A DNA stretch of 64,000 nucleotides, taken from contig OY757934.1 of the NCBI GenBank assembly GCA_963585895.1, positions 39,474,681 through 39,538,680 of the forward strand, written 5' to 3'. This document shows positions 56,106 to 64,000 of this stretch, in pieces. The position numbers and the translations under genes were made by a program. Under the pieces are notes generated by a model. The model ran no database searches and had not been told where the DNA came from. It was given only the letters and a program-made list of their open reading frames with translations. This stretch comes from Sepioteuthis lessoniana. Taxonomy: Eukaryota; Mollusca; Cephalopoda; Myopsida; Loliginidae. Position 1 is the first letter of the stretch, and each line of letters starts with the position of its first letter.

Positions 56106-56855
56106 CTTCAGATTAAATCCAAAAACTAAACACATTACCTTTAAAAAACAACGAATGACAATTGAAATGTTCATTTACGCCAGTTAAGTTGAATAACTAG
56201 GTGGAAATAACCAGGGCGGAATTTACCTACATGTGGGCCAAGGGCCAAACTCATCAGTGGGCCCTATGGCCTACCAGTTGAAGACCACAGTGAACCTATA
56301 CTTATTGTACAGAGCCCCCATATTTCAGACTCTTATTGTACTGGGGCTCCTTGATTTATTATTATTATCCTTGCATTTAATAACAACTGCATGCTTCGTT
56401 AATCCGTGAGATAATGAACTTTCTCTCATCAAAATTAGCTTTCTTATTAACCGGGAAAAAACTGTGTAAAACTGTAAACCAGCATACATTGACATACTGC
56501 ATAAGGTTAAGAAATTTGTAGGTATACCATGTATACTCACATATCATGAGATTTTCAGAGACCTAAGTTTTAGCCAAATATTTGGGATTGTACCTGTTAT
56601 AGATAAAACCTAACGAAAAAAATATCAACGTTATTCCTCCTTAGGGATCGAAAAGGAGTTACCTCCCGTGGACAGTACATTGTCGAATTTGGAGAGACCG
56701 GAAGAATGGACACACGTGAGACAACCACAGACTAGAAAATCAATCATGACATATGGGCGTACATTTAACCAGTGCACATAAAGTTACAAAGAAACACCTA
56801 CTTTTCCTGGTCAATAGACGCATGTCTGATTGTAGTTAATAAACTAACTGTTTTG
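56106..56855. other. Intron, nothing recognised
   Basis: No repeat family or exon assigned. Confidence 0.3.
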
Positions 56856-57035
56856 TTGTACACTCACGAGTCCGTTGCTTTCTAGTTTTGTTTGCATATT
56901 TTCTTTGTTTGTAAAAATGTGACTGTACCATACGTGAGATACAAACTTTGTCTGTGTAAATAGTTGGCAAAGGCTAGGCCTAGGCCAACTGGTACACCTA
57001 CAATTTCCAACTGCAAAACGTCTCAATTTAGGTCT
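56856..57035 (-). repeat. Dispersed repeat R3, copy 1
   Basis: Core (minus strand) gcagttggaaattgtaggtg and accagttggcctaggcctag, then caaagtttgtatctcacgta. The same ~110 bp core is at 63690-63800 in plus orientation. Confidence 0.7.
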
Positions 57036-57087
57036 TAGAAAAGTTGCATGATACGTCAGTATTTGTGCAGTATATTCATTAGTTTAT

Positions 57088-57395
57088 GAGGTGCCCGTAG
57101 TGTTTTGGAGGTGCCCGTAGTGTAATGGTTATCGTTGCAGGAATTGGACACGGCGACACAAGTTCAAATCCTGGACTGATTGCATTTCACATAGCACTAA
57201 TACCCTTGAAAAAGGTATGAATCCAATTATTCTCCCTCCAGCTATAGGTAAATAGTAGGGCAGACTAGGTTCTTCAGCCTTGGTGAGGCAACTAGTCTAG
57301 GAGAAGGAAAACTCTGAATTCAAACTTGTTAAACTCCGCTTTAAAAATTGACCTTGTGTCATATCCTGCCCGAGCAGAGGGGTTGGGTAAATATG
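57088..57395 (+). repeat. SINE family B with duplicated head and 16 bp target duplication
   Basis: The first 20 bp of the SINE occur twice (gaggtgcccgtagtgttttg, then gaggtgcccgtagtgtaatg). The rest is a good family B copy ending ggggttgggtaaatatg. The target atattcattagtttat is duplicated at 57072-57087 and 57396-57411. The insertion lies ~40 bp from a chitinase exon. Confidence 0.88.
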
Positions 57396-57435
57396 ATATT
57401 CATTAGTTTATTTATAGTCATATAAACAGTCTTAC

Positions 57436-57523
57436 CACTTCAGTACTTGGGCTGATATGACCAGTTTTATGATCCCAAGAACCGTGCATGTCGTAGGTCA
57501 TCAAGTTTATGAAATGCAGGTTT
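57436..57523 (-). CDS. GH18 chitinase exon: beta-6 catalytic strand
   Basis: Minus-strand exon of 88 bp (acceptor tttctaattgtag, donor gtaagact). With CA from the previous exon it reads QNLHFINLMTYDMHGSWD, then HKTGHISPSTEV. MTYDMHGSWD is the conserved GH18 strand whose Tyr and Asp help orient the substrate N-acetyl group. Phases 2 in, 0 out agree with both neighbours. Confidence 0.95.
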
Positions 57524-57539
57524 CTACAATTAGAAAAAA

Positions 57540-59495
57540 ATATTGATTTGATTTATATGACAATATGAGGTAGTGATTGATGCTAAAAACTTATGGAAGA
57601 GTATGATACGTTTTTTTTATTTATGAAAATGTAATTTTCCTTTTATAACAACATAGAAAAAATTATATATTTTGAAAGAAATTGAAAAGTCAATTTCTAA
57701 CCGAACTTTCAGATTGTCAGAACTAAAGGTAAATAGGTTTTGATGTTAGTCAGTGCATTGATCCAATTTAAATAACATCTCTTGCCCATCTGTTGGTGTT
57801 GTATTTTGGCCTTCGACCCGGCCAAAAATGCCATTCCAAGGTGATGCACCGGAAGGAAGTGACACATTCTAATGGCAGTTATGAGAGGAAATCGCGTGGG
57901 CGGAAATTGGCTGATGAAATGGGACGAGGTAAAAAATTCCCATGGTACACTCATAGACTGATGCACCGGAAGAGAGTGACCTGTGAACTGCATGACAGTT
58001 ATTTCCGCTTGATGACGATCAAACATGCGATTCCAAAGATCGAGTAGGCGACTGAGTGGACGTTGAACTATTATATAATTCAGTCAAGACAGAAGTCAGA
58101 CAGTTGGATTTCGGACGGAGTTATAGACGAGATGTGGTAGGGAAAGCCACATCAGGCCGAAGGGGCCTTGGGGTCCTGATGAGTTGGGGTCCAGCGAAGT
58201 TGCTGATAAGATGCAGTAAAGAAAGCCATCACCTAGCAGAGTGGGCCTCTGGACCTCCGGTTGAGCATCAGGAGAACAAGAAAGACACAACGCTGACGGC
58301 CATAAGAGTGGGGTCAAAATATTGCAGTTTATGTTCGGTCTCCAACTCCCTCTCACACGCAAACCTTGAGTAACCCTTTCAAACGTTACAAATAAAGTGA
58401 GAGGTACATATTTGTTAAAGAGGTCTTCGCTCGTCTTTCTTCTTCGTTGTGTTGTTATGATTATGACAATATAACATTGGGATTAAAAGATCAAATCTTT
58501 AATTTTTGTTTTGGTTAAAGTGAAAATGTACTATAGGTAAATACGGCTATTTGCGAAATGTACATGGGACGTTCATTACATATATACATAACGTAGAACA
58601 CATAAAGAACATAGGAATCTCGAAATTCGAAAACACGTTCAGGTACGAAAACTTTTTATTGACTTAGAGTTCAAGGTTTCGACATAAGGAGAGAGACACA
58701 ATCTTACTATTATGTCTTATTCATTTGGCCCCTATCTCGTGCGGCACCCACGGCGCGCAAATTCGTCTCACCTCAGCGAGCCCCAAAAGTCGAACCTCCT
58801 CGTTTGGTATCTAGTTTCCAACTCTCTAACTTTCTTCAAATCTCCCACAAACCTCTGCGCACTTCCGGTGCGTGACGTCACCCGCACCCTGTCACCTCAT
58901 TTCGTCATCTCGGGCTATTGTGACATCTCTGAGTGGCACGTCCGCCCCGCGCGCATTACCACCTACATCAAGGTTTCCACCTAACTAACCCATGTGCTGA
59001 GCAGAAAGGTTCTCAGCCTAACTAAACTCAAAGGCATGAACCGAAATCCCTTGGCCATTACGTTACAAAAAGAAATACTCCCCCAGAAAAAAATGAGCTG
59101 GGATCCTTAATTAACCAAGCGCCTATAGTGTGGTTTGATTGGATGACCAATCAAAATCTGATACGAGAAAAGGATATTCTTCCCACAGACGTAGGTCAGC
59201 ACATTTGATTGGCTGACCAGTCAAAAAGTTGTAGAAGTATACAAAATCATCTGTGACTGGTCAGCCAATCGAGAATGTTTGTTCCCGGGGTAATCCTCTA
59301 TAAAAATAGATGTTTCTAGGGTTAGAGGAGAGAAGAGATCCGATTTCCATACCAAAGACGAGAGAATAAGAAAAAAAATCTCTCCAAGGACTAAATCCTT
59401 TCCAGCAAAAGCCTCACTCTCCGAAAAATTGAATAAGATTGAAAAACTGCACCAGCCAAATACCTCAATTGTCTGCCTGTCAAACACAACAAAAG
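57540..59495. other. Intron with LTR-like, GC-richer segments
   Basis: 57780-58390 and 58700-59000 are GC-richer than the surroundings. 58390-58400 (caaataaagtg) and 59567-59577 (caataaataa) are polyadenylation-like, each followed by a pyrimidine-rich cttcttcgttg or cttgtctttcg block, as in the R-U5 part of LTRs. No LTR pair or coding domain recognised. Confidence 0.3.
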
Positions 59496-59497
59496 CG

Positions 59498-59501
59498 ACA
59501 A

Positions 59502-59558
<57 letters not shown>

Positions 59559-59559
59559 T
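59498..59559. repeat. Compound (CT)n(TA)n microsatellite
   Basis: About 20 CT units followed by about 10 TA units. Confidence 0.95.
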
Positions 59560-60035
59560 GTAAAATTATTGTTACACCTTTGTGTTTCAATAAATAATTG
59601 TTAATTCTTAACGGAGAGTTTTTCTTGTCTTTCGCTTACCAACACCGACGCAACTTGTTTCAACGAATCGTCTCGACCGTTAGAAAAAGTTCCGGATAGA
59701 CTGTGTCATCTCCCAATTGTGGATCTTTCAAACACAACGAGGGCACAGAGAGGATTGATAAACTAATTACCAGGAAACGTATGTGGTAGTCACGGAACCA
59801 CTGCCTCAATAAAGAACCATGACAAGCATAGTACCACATTTATAAACCAGTTTGAATCAAAAGTTTTTCGGATTTTTACTGAAGATTTTTAGCAACTTGT
59901 ATCTTCATATATTATTGATTTGATACAACTTGTACAACCGTAGCTAAATTGTATATTCTTTACTTTCATATAAAACTTATAAACATTAATTGTTTATTCT
60001 TTAGTTTAAAACTTTGATAATGAATGGTGTAAACA
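59560..60035. other. Intron, nothing recognised
   Basis: See the LTR-like remark for 57540-59495. Otherwise unassigned. Confidence 0.3.
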
Positions 60036-60349
60036 ATGCAATTTTACGATACTTGTGGGGAAAAAAATAGACTGCGTGTAAGGCAAAAGAAATTAATGAT
60101 GTGGAAGGCCCGAGAAGCATTAACGAACGTGTGGCACTATACCGATTCAAACATTTCAAGGAAGGTGACACTATCCTTGAAGAGAAACCAAGATCAGAAA
60201 GACCTTTTGTTGTGGAAGATAAGAGCTTGCTCAAAATGATTGAACAACAGTCAAGCACAAGCATTTGTACATTGTCGGCAGAATTTGGTCTTTCAAAAAG
60301 CGGCATCACTCAAGACCCCCGTAAGTTCGGCCTTGTGAACAGTTGTTGA
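60036..60349 (+). pseudogene. Mariner transposase N-terminal fragment
   Basis: Frame 60101-60349 reads RVALYRFKHFKEGDTILEEK, PRSERPFVVED, SLLKMIEQQ, and SICTLSAEFGLSKSGITQ. These are the two helix-turn-helix motifs (WxxRFKxGD..LEDxPRSGRP-type linker) of mariner transposases. The start is in another frame and the catalytic core is missing. It is a different subfamily from 49562. Confidence 0.72.
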
Positions 60350-61639
60350 AATACGTGAAATACGAAATAGCTAGAAATACGAAAAAAATTGACTCAACTT
60401 GGTATAACTTTATTAACCCTCCCCACCCCAAAACCCCCCAAAGAAAACAAAAACTTAATAAAAAAAAACATTAATCCAAAACTTTAAATATCTAGTTGAA
60501 TCAATCCAGCAAATTAAATATCTATGATACAAATATCTTATATTTCAAAAGCATACATAATGGATTACTTTATAAACAAGTTAAAAATTAATGAAAGATT
60601 GATTTATTCTAAAATGCAAGATGTTACTGTAGGAAGAAAATAAATGATTATCTCCCTTGGATAAGGGCCATATCCATTGGGTGCCTCTTAGAATGTCCAA
60701 TGATAGTTCAGAAAACTATTCTCGTATCTCTTAAACCTTTCTTCTTTGCACGGTGGAGACGTTGTCTCCTGTCTTTGCCATGGAACAGTAAAACACATTT
60801 TACTTTTCATCATTATCAAGTAAATCTTTTTTCCATGTTTGTACCCCTTCCATATACTGCTTGTCCATAGAATAATATGTGCATATTTCTAACTGTTAGG
60901 ATACGTTTGTGTATTCTTTTCAATACTTCTTGTATGCATATTATGCATGTATTAAATTATTCTGTATGTTTCTTACAGTTCTCAACTTCTGTTTATCCAT
61001 TGTTAGTGTATCACCGATATACTAATGTTAACATAGGTCTATAACGAGTGGAGACTTGACTAAGTATCTTCTCTAATTCCAGGCAACACAATATTATGAA
61101 ACAAAACTAAATAAACAGAAGAAAAAACGATACAAACTCATATAACATAATAGGACATTTAATACATAAAACATATAAGAAATATTACAACAATAGGCAA
61201 ACGTATCCAAAATAAATGAAATGTATACTTTGTTTTATGATGGAGCAGTATATAAAAAAGCATATAGAACAGTGAAAAGTTTTACTTGTGTTCTTTAGCT
61301 GGTTTCACCTCAGTAGTAAAGCAATGCCACTCGCTGGGTCGTGAGACCAAATCAATTCAATGAACAAATATGCAAAAAGCGGTCTTGTCCGTTCGAAGAG
61401 CAGGAAGGAAAAGAGGAAATAAAAGAGGCTCTGAACTCTTATGTGACTAAGGGACACGTGATGTCCAAAGACACGCCTACAATACCAAAGAAGACGTTTC
61501 TTTTTTTTAATTTTTTAAATGAGATAGGGATCACAAAAAGTTCAACAGTTTCAGAAATAAATTAATATGCATCTTGTCATAAATGTCTTCAATAAGAAAA
61601 AATTTGGTGAGAAAAAGTAACATTTTAAGAGCTAAAGTT
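60350..61639. other. Intron, nothing recognised
   Basis: AT-rich. A short frame at 61341-61565 has no recognisable domain. Confidence 0.3.
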
Positions 61640-62183
61640 GTTATTAGGATGAGTCAAAAGTTTTGCAATATTTGTATTTCGAACGCAAGTTGCTGTTCTG
61701 AGTCTGGTAGAATTATAAGGGGTAATTCATTACCAGTTCGTTTTAAACGGTTCATAGCTGGAGTAGATATATTCTGCGACAAAAAAAAAAAAAAAAAAAA
61801 AACAAAAAACATTATACACGTTATTGGTAAACAGAAAGCGAACTCTTCTGCTGTACGACAACGCAAGACCTCACCGCTCGAACGACCCAGAATAAATTCC
61901 AGAAACTGAGGAGATCGAGCTGATACCACATTCGGTATGGCTCACTTCTTGCGCTCGGAACGCTTCAACAATCAAGAGGAAGTGAAAGCTTCAATGAAGA
62001 ACTTCTTTTTTTTCTCCAAGGACAAGAACTGGCACCATCGTGGTATCAAAGAAGTGGCAGAAAAACGGCTTCAGACGGTGCAATACGATAGCCTCTACTT
62101 TGAATGATAGACTGATTTTGTTGTAATATGAAAAATATAGTAAATAAGTTGCCAAAATTTTGTAATACTTTTGATTCACCGTA
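61640..62183 (+). mobile_element. Mariner deletion derivative with TIRs
   Basis: Left end aggatgagtcaaaagttttg (61648 on) and right end aatacttttgattcacc (to ~62181) are inverted repeats of ~28 bp. The interior keeps a transposase C-terminus (AHFLRSERFNNQEEVKASMK, WHHRGIKEVAEKRLQTVQ) and a poly-A run, with the catalytic core deleted. The inverted ends are the same family as 9539-10029. Confidence 0.78.
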
Positions 62184-62289
62184 GTATAAGTGAAAATGTG
62201 CGCGTAACGCTTTATACAAATGTAGCGAACATTTTAAAATGAATTTTAGCAAAAAAGGTTGATGATTTCAATTTAAAAAAATTGCTTAC

Positions 62290-62393
62290 TGTCCAAGTGC
62301 TGAAATGTTGTAGTAAATAGGACTGGTTTTTGTATTCGGTGATAGAGCAGCAGTCAGTAAAAGGTTTTCCCTATCGTACGCAGGTCTCATTAT
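62290..62393 (-). CDS. GH18 chitinase exon: strand after the catalytic motif
   Basis: Minus-strand exon of 104 bp (acceptor tcatttgtcag, donor gtaagcaa). It reads IMRPAYDRENLLLTAALSPN, then TSPIYYNISALGQ. LLLTAALSPN is the conserved strand after DGLDIDWEYP, and YxISALG precedes the MTYD strand. Phase 0 in, 2 out. Confidence 0.93.
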
Positions 62394-62499
62394 CTGACAA
62401 ATGATAGAAAAGAAAATTGTTAATTACCATAATAAGAAAATCCTGCATGTACTGCGCGCGACATACGGAGCCACAAAACAATTGTTTCAATCTTATTTG

Positions 62500-62605
62500 G
62501 TCTCATCAGCAGTATATACCGTGATCTCCTCAACTGGCGATCGAACCAGCGACCACAGAGTCGAAACTCTACCACTGAGATACTGGTCTACACGGCACAG
62601 AAGCG
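62500..62605 (-). repeat. tRNA-related SINE head (family G)
   Basis: Minus strand: accagtatctcagtggtaga (box A), tcgctggttcgatcgccag (box B), as in a tRNA. No cloverleaf completed with confidence and no second copy in the window, so a SINE head or tRNA relic. Confidence 0.5.
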
Positions 62606-63033
62606 ACCCCAAATTAACTAGTCTTCGTAAATACGCAGTCAATTAAGAAAAGAAAACGATAAACATTTGAAGAATACCACACCACAAAAGACTGACACAC
62701 AAAAACAGACATTAAGAGCCATCGAACTTTGTCGACACAAATCTTGAACAATATTGTTAAGTTTAGATAAAAATCGGACTAAACATTCACGTGAATAAAA
62801 AGCTAGAGTTAAAATAATCATCTTAGAAATAGATACGGAAATAAATAGATTTTGTTAAAAATTATATTATATAAAATATTTGACTGATTTATGAAAAGAT
62901 TTTTTCTAACAATCTGAAAAAATAATTGGAAGATACAAGTAATTTTTTTCTTTACAAATTATATGACTGCATATTGAGATTATCCAATTATTCAATTTAA
63001 CGAAATGATTATACCCATAAAGACTAAACTGAC

Positions 63034-63286
63034 CTTAACGAGTTGCGTGAATCCATCCCGATCACCTGGCTTGCCACCCCGGGTAGTCGGGTACTCCCAA
63101 TCAATGTCAAGACCATCAAACCCATATTGGTGAATAAAGTTGATGGAATTAATGATGAATTCTTCCTTGTTCCTTCTCGTAGAAACTATTTCCGAAAAGG
63201 CGTTAGAACGAGCATTCCATCCTCCCACTGCCAACAAGATTTTCAGTTTGGGGTTGATTCTCTTCATTCGCATAATTCGAGTATAA
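63034..63286 (-). CDS. GH18 chitinase exon: catalytic DxxDxDxE motif
   Basis: Minus-strand exon of 253 bp (acceptor ttttctaatcttaaag, donor gtcagttt), reading YTRIMRMKRINPKLKILLAV, GGWNARSNAFSEIV, and FDGLDIDWEYPTTRGGKPGD, then FTQLVK. LLAVGGW and DGLDIDWEYP are the two GH18 signatures. The final Glu is the proton donor and all three aspartates are present, so this chitinase (EC 3.2.1.14 type, chitin hydrolysis with retention) should be catalytically competent. It is not one of the inactive chitinase-like lectins that lack this Glu. Phase 2 in, 0 out. Confidence 0.97.
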
Positions 63287-63398
63287 CTTTAAGATTAGAA
63301 AAGTGAAACTTAATCATAACATTAGAAACAACTAATAATCAGAAAAAAATTATTTAGTTGAATTAATAAGTGTGGAAAACTTTTTTTTTTTTTTTTAC

Positions 63399-63510
63399 TT
63401 GGAATATTTGTTTTTTGTCATGGTTAACAGCATCAAAATACGAAAATGCAGTCAAAATTTGTAAGTTTAGTCCAACCATATAGACAATCAAATCGCACAA
63501 AACAGACGAC
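63399..63510 (-). CDS. Probable GH18 chitinase exon: N-terminal barrel strand 2
   Basis: Minus-strand exon candidate of 112 bp (acceptor tttcaaacttag, donor gtaaaaaa). It reads SSVLCDLIVYMVGLN, then TAFSYFDAVNHDKKQIFQ. A Cys followed by xLIVYxVGLN resembles the CTHLIYAFxG strand near the GH18 N-terminus. The following region leads to GYTRI-type sequence of the next exon. Its 3' phase is 0 whereas the next exon needs 2, so either the donor is different, a base is wrong, or a small exon lies between. Signal peptide and first strand lie beyond the right edge. Confidence 0.55.
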
Positions 63511-63689
63511 CTAAGTTTGAAATGGTAAAAGATTTCGTCCGAACGAGAAACAAGAAACAAAAAGGCTTTTTCTTAATTGCGATGGATATTAAAGCGAAAA
63601 TTACAAGTGGGAAGCATAAAACTGAGCAGTTCAAATTACCTTATATAGTCGAGTACCATCTGATACTATCCGCGACTCTTTTGTTGACT

Positions 63690-63800
63690 TTTGCAGCTGG
63701 AAATGGTAGGTGTACCAGTTGGCCTAGGACTAGCCTTGGCAAACTATTAACTCACGCAAAGTTTGTATCATGCGTATCATATGACCAACAAATATTAGGC
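63690..63800 (+). repeat. Dispersed repeat R3, copy 2
   Basis: gcagctggaaatggtaggtg, accagttggcctaggactag and caaagtttgtatcatgcgta match the minus-strand copy at 56856-57035. Confidence 0.7.
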
Positions 63801-63915
63801 TAAAATTTAGGTCTCATAAAGTCACTGGATACGTGAGTATATAGAGTACCTAAACAAACACACATACATAAAAATACATACACACATGCAAAAACCCTTC
63901 TATACGTGTTCTCGG

Positions 63916-64000
63916 ATTAAAAATCTTTTTTTATTTAATGGTATATCAACCTTCGTAAATTATATAATGCCAAAACCATTCTTGTAGAAGAACAGTAGCC
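63916..64000 (-). repeat. SINE family A, truncated by window edge
   Basis: Tail complement ttaatggtatatcaaccttc and the adjacent aatgccaaaaccattcttg as in other family A copies. The head lies beyond the right edge. Confidence 0.8.

Larger units (their letters stand above)
43973..63510 (-). other. Gene locus: secreted GH18 chitinase with C-terminal CBM14
   Basis: Nine minus-strand exons, about 420 residues in the window: GH18 TIM barrel with DxxDxDxE, Thr-rich hinge, CBM14, stop. Order and motifs equal those of animal chitinases of the AMCase/chitotriosidase-like group, where CBM14 follows the barrel. Likely role is digestion or remodelling of chitin in cuticle-, beak- or gut-related tissue (inference). 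The start exon with signal peptide is outside the window. Introns hold SINEs, mariner and LINE copies in both orientations. Confidence 0.93.

Noticed and set aside
55855..56187. 110-codon plus-strand frame
   Set aside because: It is a mariner transposase C-terminus plus noncoding element end, repeated at 43696, not a host gene.
58712..58984. 90-codon frame in a GC-richer segment
   Set aside because: No domain, no splice context, and the region looks like LTR or other repeat DNA.
62500..62605. Possible functional tRNA on the minus strand
   Set aside because: Box A and box B are good, but I could not complete acceptor and anticodon stems, so a SINE head or relic is likelier.

Overview
This is animal nuclear DNA with no prokaryotic features. 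It is AT-rich, full of (TA)n microsatellites and transposable-element remnants, and carries small coding exons with GT/AG borders separated by multi-kilobase introns. The style of the repeats (several tRNA-derived SINE families, RTE-type LINEs, GIY-YIG retroelements, abundant mariner remnants) and the gene content suggest a mollusc, most likely a coleoid cephalopod. That assignment is inference from repeat style and was not tested by a search.

Two host genes lie on the minus strand. (1) About 2.3-33.2 kb: the 5' part of a protocadherin-15 / Cad99C type cadherin. Eight exons (33167-33240, 29956-30036, 20472-20671, 14908-14991, 12004-12096, 9343-9450, 7147-7263, 2334-2498) join in one frame. 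They encode a signal-peptide-like segment, EC1, EC2 and the start of EC3. The rest of the gene runs off the left edge, and the start codon must lie upstream of 33240. (2) About 43.97-63.5 kb: a GH18 chitinase. Nine exons run from near the N-terminal barrel (63399-63510) to a Thr-rich linker and a C-terminal CBM14 chitin-binding domain with its stop codon at 43973. The DxxDxDxE catalytic motif is intact. The first exon(s) lie beyond the right edge.

Most of the remaining sequence that can be identified is mobile DNA, most of it in introns or between the two genes: a 5'-truncated RTE-type LINE (4274-7024) plus seven fragments; a nested Ty3/gypsy-like element with a recognisable LTR pair (22294-28841) that has itself received an antisense LINE, a tRNA-SINE and two inverted copies of an unrelated ~0.8 kb LTR-like repeat; two GIY-YIG (Penelope-like) retroelement ends; two other LINE C-terminal types; one fairly intact mariner (49480-50700) and several mariner relics; a ~0.5 kb mariner-derived miniature family with inverted ends; and at least four tRNA-related SINE families, many with clear 11-17 bp target duplications.

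I saw no CRISPR array, operon, virus or convincing novel defence system. The most informative items are the two fragmented host genes, the nested-insertion chronology, the miniature mariner family and several tandem duplications.
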